The notes under the pieces: model-generated
What the model saw: only the letters and a program-made list of their open reading frames with translations
Database searches by the model: none
Told to the model about the DNA's origin: nothing
Program-made: the position numbers and the translations under genes
Part shown: positions 59,576 through 64,000 of the stretch, piece by piece
Layout of the letters: each line of letters starts with the position of its first letter
How positions within the stretch are numbered: the first letter of the stretch is position 1
Assembly: GCF_012273895.1 (NCBI RefSeq)
Contig: NC_052130.1
Coordinates: 2,604,001-2,668,000, forward strand
Source: Zerene cesonia
Lineage: Eukaryota > Arthropoda > Insecta > Lepidoptera > Pieridae
Length of the DNA: 64,000 nucleotides
Reading direction: 5' to 3'

Positions 59576-61448
59576 ACTTTTTAAAACTGATTTCAAAAGA
59601 AACTCGTAGAAACTCGCCTCATTATATTTTTTCCGTTTGATATTTTATATCATGGAGAATAGCCAGTAGTACAAAATTTAAAAGATTTTAGTCCGTTAGA
59701 AATGTGTCTAATATTTTTCATTTCACCGCTTGTATTCAGGTGTATATTAATTTGTTGAAAATACCGTTTCAAAGTAGAGGAAGCCACAACAGATCCCTAG
59801 TTGAAGGTAAAACAAACCAAGGTCTTAATAAGGGAGGTTTAGCTGAGAAAATAGGTGTGAAATTTACGCTCGGTTTTTATTTAATGCTACTACACTTTAC
59901 TAGAACTTGCTTATTGAATTTTGCATTAAAGGAGTTTGCAGTTTCGTAGAAAATGTCAGACATTTCATTGTAAATTGTTGTATGAAACTTGAGGTTCTTA
60001 TTTTCTCTTTAAGTGAATACATAAATAATTATTTATTACTATAGAACAGAAGATAAGAATGAAACGATGATTGATGTCGATAATAATATCATTAAAGTAC
60101 ATATTCGATGACATGGAGAACAAGATACCTTTCTTTACCTATCCAGATTTTGTTAGCCCTTTAGTCTTTAGCCTTTGGCCTTTAGTCTTCGTCTTTATGA
60201 CATTAAGTAAGTTACATGTATGCCAAACAAACAGTATTCATATGAAAAAATAGCCATCCTCATGGCACTAAAACATAAAAATCTTTATTTAACACGTAAC
60301 ATCTATAGTATCCATATTTTAAATAGATATTAAAGCTAATTCAGTCGAATGAACACATATACACATGATTTTTGTTAGTGTTGTTAGTTGTTGTTACACA
60401 GACATAAGAAACGCGCGGCACAGCTCAATTTACATGTCATTTAAATAAAAAGCAAATATTTACAGTATATAAATCCCTAGCCGTACTGCGTTGGTACACA
60501 GATAACATAATACTATGTATAAATGTTAAATACGGTCGCCCGTAGGTCGCCCCTACCTAGATGAAATCGCGTTAAATGATGCGTAATTTTGCGGTCTCTC
60601 GTTTTTAAGTGTAAATCCTTTCTAGAATCTCCTATATAGAAAGGCATCAAGTATTATTAAGAAATGAAATTGTTATAGTGACCACCGAGCGAATCAGTCG
60701 AGTTTTTATGATTTAGGTGATATAATAATTAAATAATGGATTGGTAAATAAATTAACTTAATAAACTTAATACAGTTGTTGAAAAAAAAGTAATGATCCG
60801 AGAAAATAAACATATCGAGTTGATGCTGATGTTATAAGAAGCTATGAACCATCCAACCTACTGGTAATATCCATACATGTACATCACATTTCAGTATACA
60901 TGCATTGAATAATTAATTTTCATTAATCCAAACAATATTAGTCTTATATATTAAGTAAATTGAATCACAAAAGAATAATTTATAAAGGCATCTATTGCCG
61001 AGTTTATATAATGAAATAGGCCGTTAGCGAAAAGTAGGTGGGTATTAAATACTCCTTTTGTCTTTGTATCTGGCTGCTTTTAAGAAGCTTATAAAGCTCT
61101 CTGTTAAGCAACATTCTTTTATTATTACGTTTTCAATTTGTAAGCGATATATTTATGTAATACGAAGATGTTTTGCAGTATAATTATTAGTTATCGTTAC
61201 GTCTTTACTAAGAAATTTGGCTTCGGAACTTTGATTGCATTTCTGAAATATTTTTCCTGTTTACTTTATATAGGAAATTCACTGTTTACGCTGCAACGCT
61301 GATGCACTAGTGTATTTTAATGTATATCGAATCAGGTAAATGTTCCTCTCAAATAATGTATGTGTACAATAGAATAAATAAAAATAACATTCTAATCTCA
61401 ACGTGTACACTGGGTAACTTTTTCCTTCAGAATAACAGTTATCAACTT

Positions 61449-61512
61449 TTAGAAATTAATGACTTTAAAACGGATTTTAAACGCGATTTATTCATTATAT
61501 TATTAAACCGAC
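61449..61512. repeat. Half fold-back element
   Basis: Left arm 'ttagaaattaatgacttta' and aaacggattttaaacgcgat plus ttattcattatattatta, then unrelated sequence. The right arm is absent. Confidence 0.7.
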
Positions 61513-61541
61513 GTTACGATCAGCTCTCAACTTTATAACTA

Positions 61542-61805
61542 AACTAGCTGCGGCCCGCGGTTTCACCCGCTTAATTCCGTATCCCGTAGGAATATCGGAT
61601 AAAAAGTTGCCTATATGTTATTCCAGATGTCCAGCTGTCTACGTACCCAATTTCATTGCAATCGATTCAGTAGTTTTTGCGTGAAAGAGCAACAAACACA
61701 CACACACACATCCTCACAAACTTTCGCATTTATGATATTAGTAGGACTAGCTGAGCCCCGTGGTTTCAACCGCGTAAGTCCAATATTTATAATATTAGTA
61801 GGATT
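61542..61805 (+). repeat. Retroelement-like 3' tail, two copies in tandem
   Basis: One near-complete copy (61542-61745; ggcccgcggtttcacccgct to gcatttatgatattagtagg) is followed directly by a deleted copy (61746-61805) joining the first and last parts of the same unit. Tandem arrangement of these tails suggests target preference for, or slippage within, their own 3' end. Confidence 0.8.
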
Positions 61806-64000
61806 AGTAGGATAGGATAGGATAAATTCTTCACGCATTCAATCCAAGTAAAAGTCAGTTATCTTTTGTTTTTCAATAAGTTTTTGAAGGTAACGTAACG
61901 TATGTGATGTTGTCATTCTTAGTTTTTTTTTAGAGGAAAATTTGTATAAGATCGAGTGTATGCGAATATAGTTTTAAAGATGTCTGATAAGTCCATATTA
62001 TATGAGAAACCCGAGTTAGTGCTACATACTTCATTCTTCTTTTACTTCAAGAATTCACCTCTCTTCTAACTTTAGCTCTCCACAATTTTGGTTTCTGTTT
62101 TTTGTTTTTTTTTTTTTTTTGTTTAATCAAAAATAAATGTATTTATTCATAAAGCAACCTTGGATGCCGATAAATCTTATACAACATCTATATCAATAGT
62201 ATAATTTGATTTTTATCAGCTAAAACGATGAATTATGAGCCGAGGTTTTTTTACATCGATTACCCATAACTTAACCCATAAATTTTATACGAAGTTACCC
62301 AGTTCGAGCGTATTTTTTGATAATACGTATTTTTCATCACGACAATTTGTTGTATGACTTAGTTAGAAATAATAAAATTTAACCCCAGAGAAAGAATAAA
62401 CAAGATTTACATAAAAATATGAAGCTGTATAAACGTTCCTACGTGGAATAACTTTGTGGGTAACTTTCAACATAAAGGTATTTCTAAATTCCACTTCTAC
62501 TCCTCGTTTTTGAATGCATTTGATTTACAGAGCACTTGGGGATGATTTATCTTCTTTGAAAATCTTGAGTGCAAAATTCAAAGACCTCAATATGTCCATA
62601 AGGTTTATAAATATATAATAATACTGTTTTTCAACACACACCGCGTATTGGCCATCTCGTCTGTTAAATAAGTGTAAATTATTATGCAGTCGTTAAAGCC
62701 AAATTAGTACGCCAAGTTACACCTGTGAATAGCGTGTAAATATTTGAATTGTATAATTAATGTTTCACATGTTATATGGTGTATTAATTACAGAACCACT
62801 ATCCACACACATTACTAGTACATTTAGTTATTCATTTATATATTCCGAAAAATTGCTCTTACGCAAATTGACAAGTATCGTCATTTCAACGTTTGGTGGC
62901 TAAATTTTAAACGGTATATGCGGATTCGGGCAATGATCACAATGTCTACGGTATTTAATTATCGACCTCGTTTCGAATGTCACACATTCGTTGATTCATA
63001 CATTTATTCTTCAGAAAATAAAACATTTTCAAATAAATGAATAATAAAATAGTTTTTTCTATGTATAAAAAAACAGACCCTCATAAAGACTAATGTATTT
63101 AAATTGCTGTATCAATTCACTTTAAGCCGCCATTCCTCGCAGCAATCGGTATTGAGCTCGTAAAAATCCTTGCGACCAATAAACAATTAAGTGATCGGAT
63201 TTAGTACAAGTGAAGATTTCTTTATAAAAGCTTTTTATGTGAGAGAACAGCTGCAGCGGTTGTAGTGTTTAATGATGGATAAAAACAAACTAATACCAAG
63301 TAAAGTGCGAGTGAAGTAATCTTCTTTGGAAACAAGGTTACGCCTGTATGGGGTTGTTACCACGTTATAAATGTATATATATCTGGAGTGTTACGTACCA
63401 CCTAATGGATTTTCTACACACAGAAATTACTTTTATTTAAAACATCTAGATATCTTGTGATTGGTGTCGGTCTATTGGTGTCTATGTCTGTATCTTATCT
63501 CCGTCATCCACTATCGATATTTTGGAGTATCTTTGATATAAAATACAGAAAAAAGAGTGGACTCTTTTCTGTGCATTTTATATCTTCACTTCTTTAAGAA
63601 GACGCTAGCATCGCCTCATTTAAGCATTCATACATGATTTTTACATAATTATATGCTTGGTTTATAACGCTACTAGCTAGCTAACTACTCGCCCCTGATC
63701 CGCCCCTACGGGGGCATATTTTCTATTCATCAAAATGGACATACAAACTATCTTCAAGTTGGTTGAAAATCGACACAGTGTGCGAAATTGTCTCCGTATA
63801 AATTCTTAATTTAAAATGTCATAAAACAAGTTGACTCATTACAAAAAGTTTAAAAAGAAAATACCTATTTAGGAATTAAACTTTTTGTATTACATATCAG
63901 TACTGACTATGTAACACAATATTTATGGTATCGCATGATATAAGTGACTCAATGATACTCAACTACAATTCTATATGGTAATTTTATGTAATAAAATAAC

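Larger units (their letters stand above)
51250..64000. other. Gene-poor AT-rich region (right end)
   Basis: No exon, RNA gene or regulatory element is supported over about 12.7 kb. Recognisable contents are retroelement tails (51334-51541, 56600-56790, 61542-61805, 63672-63780), a SINE fragment (59445-59575), half a fold-back element (61449-61512), perfect AT palindromes at 57167-57196 and 58934-58973, and simple AT tracts. It could be an intron or upstream region of the cyclase, or intergenic. Confidence 0.6.

Noticed and set aside
1..64000. CRISPR arrays, insertion sequences, operons or viral genes
   Set aside because: None seen. The tandem repeats present are simple satellites without spacers, and the gene structure is eukaryotic.

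Overview
The window is a stretch of a lepidopteran (moth or butterfly) nuclear genome. It is AT-rich, with GT-AG introns throughout. It carries many degenerate copies of short repeats typical of Lepidoptera: tails ending in a 'cgcatttataatattagtagg' type motif, tRNA-headed SINEs, elements ending in GATGATG runs, and fold-back elements. The encoded proteins are insect-like. One gap of exactly 1000 Ns (30845-31844) is a scaffolding gap of arbitrary size.

Left part (1-22 kb) is gene-dense. A maleless/DHX9 RNA helicase (+, 5' end outside the window) runs through 15 exons to 9861. It converges on a one-exon dynein light chain roadblock gene (-, 10206-10499). A one-exon ZAD-C2H2 zinc-finger gene (-, 11102-12205) faces mitochondrial ribosomal protein S10 (+, 12922-13666) head to head. 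TMEM216, a ciliary transition-zone protein (-, 14205-14707), converges on mRpS10. A cytosolic sulfotransferase (+, 16488-19539, five exons) follows. These genes are functionally unrelated housekeeping or developmental genes; nothing suggests an operon or pathway cluster.

Middle part (22-42 kb) is one large gene on the minus strand. It is an atypical soluble guanylyl cyclase of the Gyc-88E / Manduca beta-3 class, which I could assemble by hand from 14 phase-consistent coding exons (879 codons before the stop). Inside one of its introns, on the opposite strand, lies a separate three-exon gene for a secreted trypsin-fold protein that has lost the catalytic His and Ser (29304-32655). Three tRNA genes (Ala-AGC, Ala-CGC, Ile-AAT) sit in the introns either side of the cyclase's second coding exon.

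Right part (42.1-64 kb) has no coding exon I can support. It is AT-rich, repeat-littered DNA upstream of the cyclase start codon. Because the first coding exon is preceded by a splice acceptor, this region probably includes an intron and 5'UTR exon(s) of the cyclase.

The most interesting items are the nested pseudo-protease, the frame arithmetic at the cyclase 3' end (two splice routes into the same final reading frame), and the tRNA genes interleaved with a cyclase exon. I did not find a clearly novel multi-gene system.
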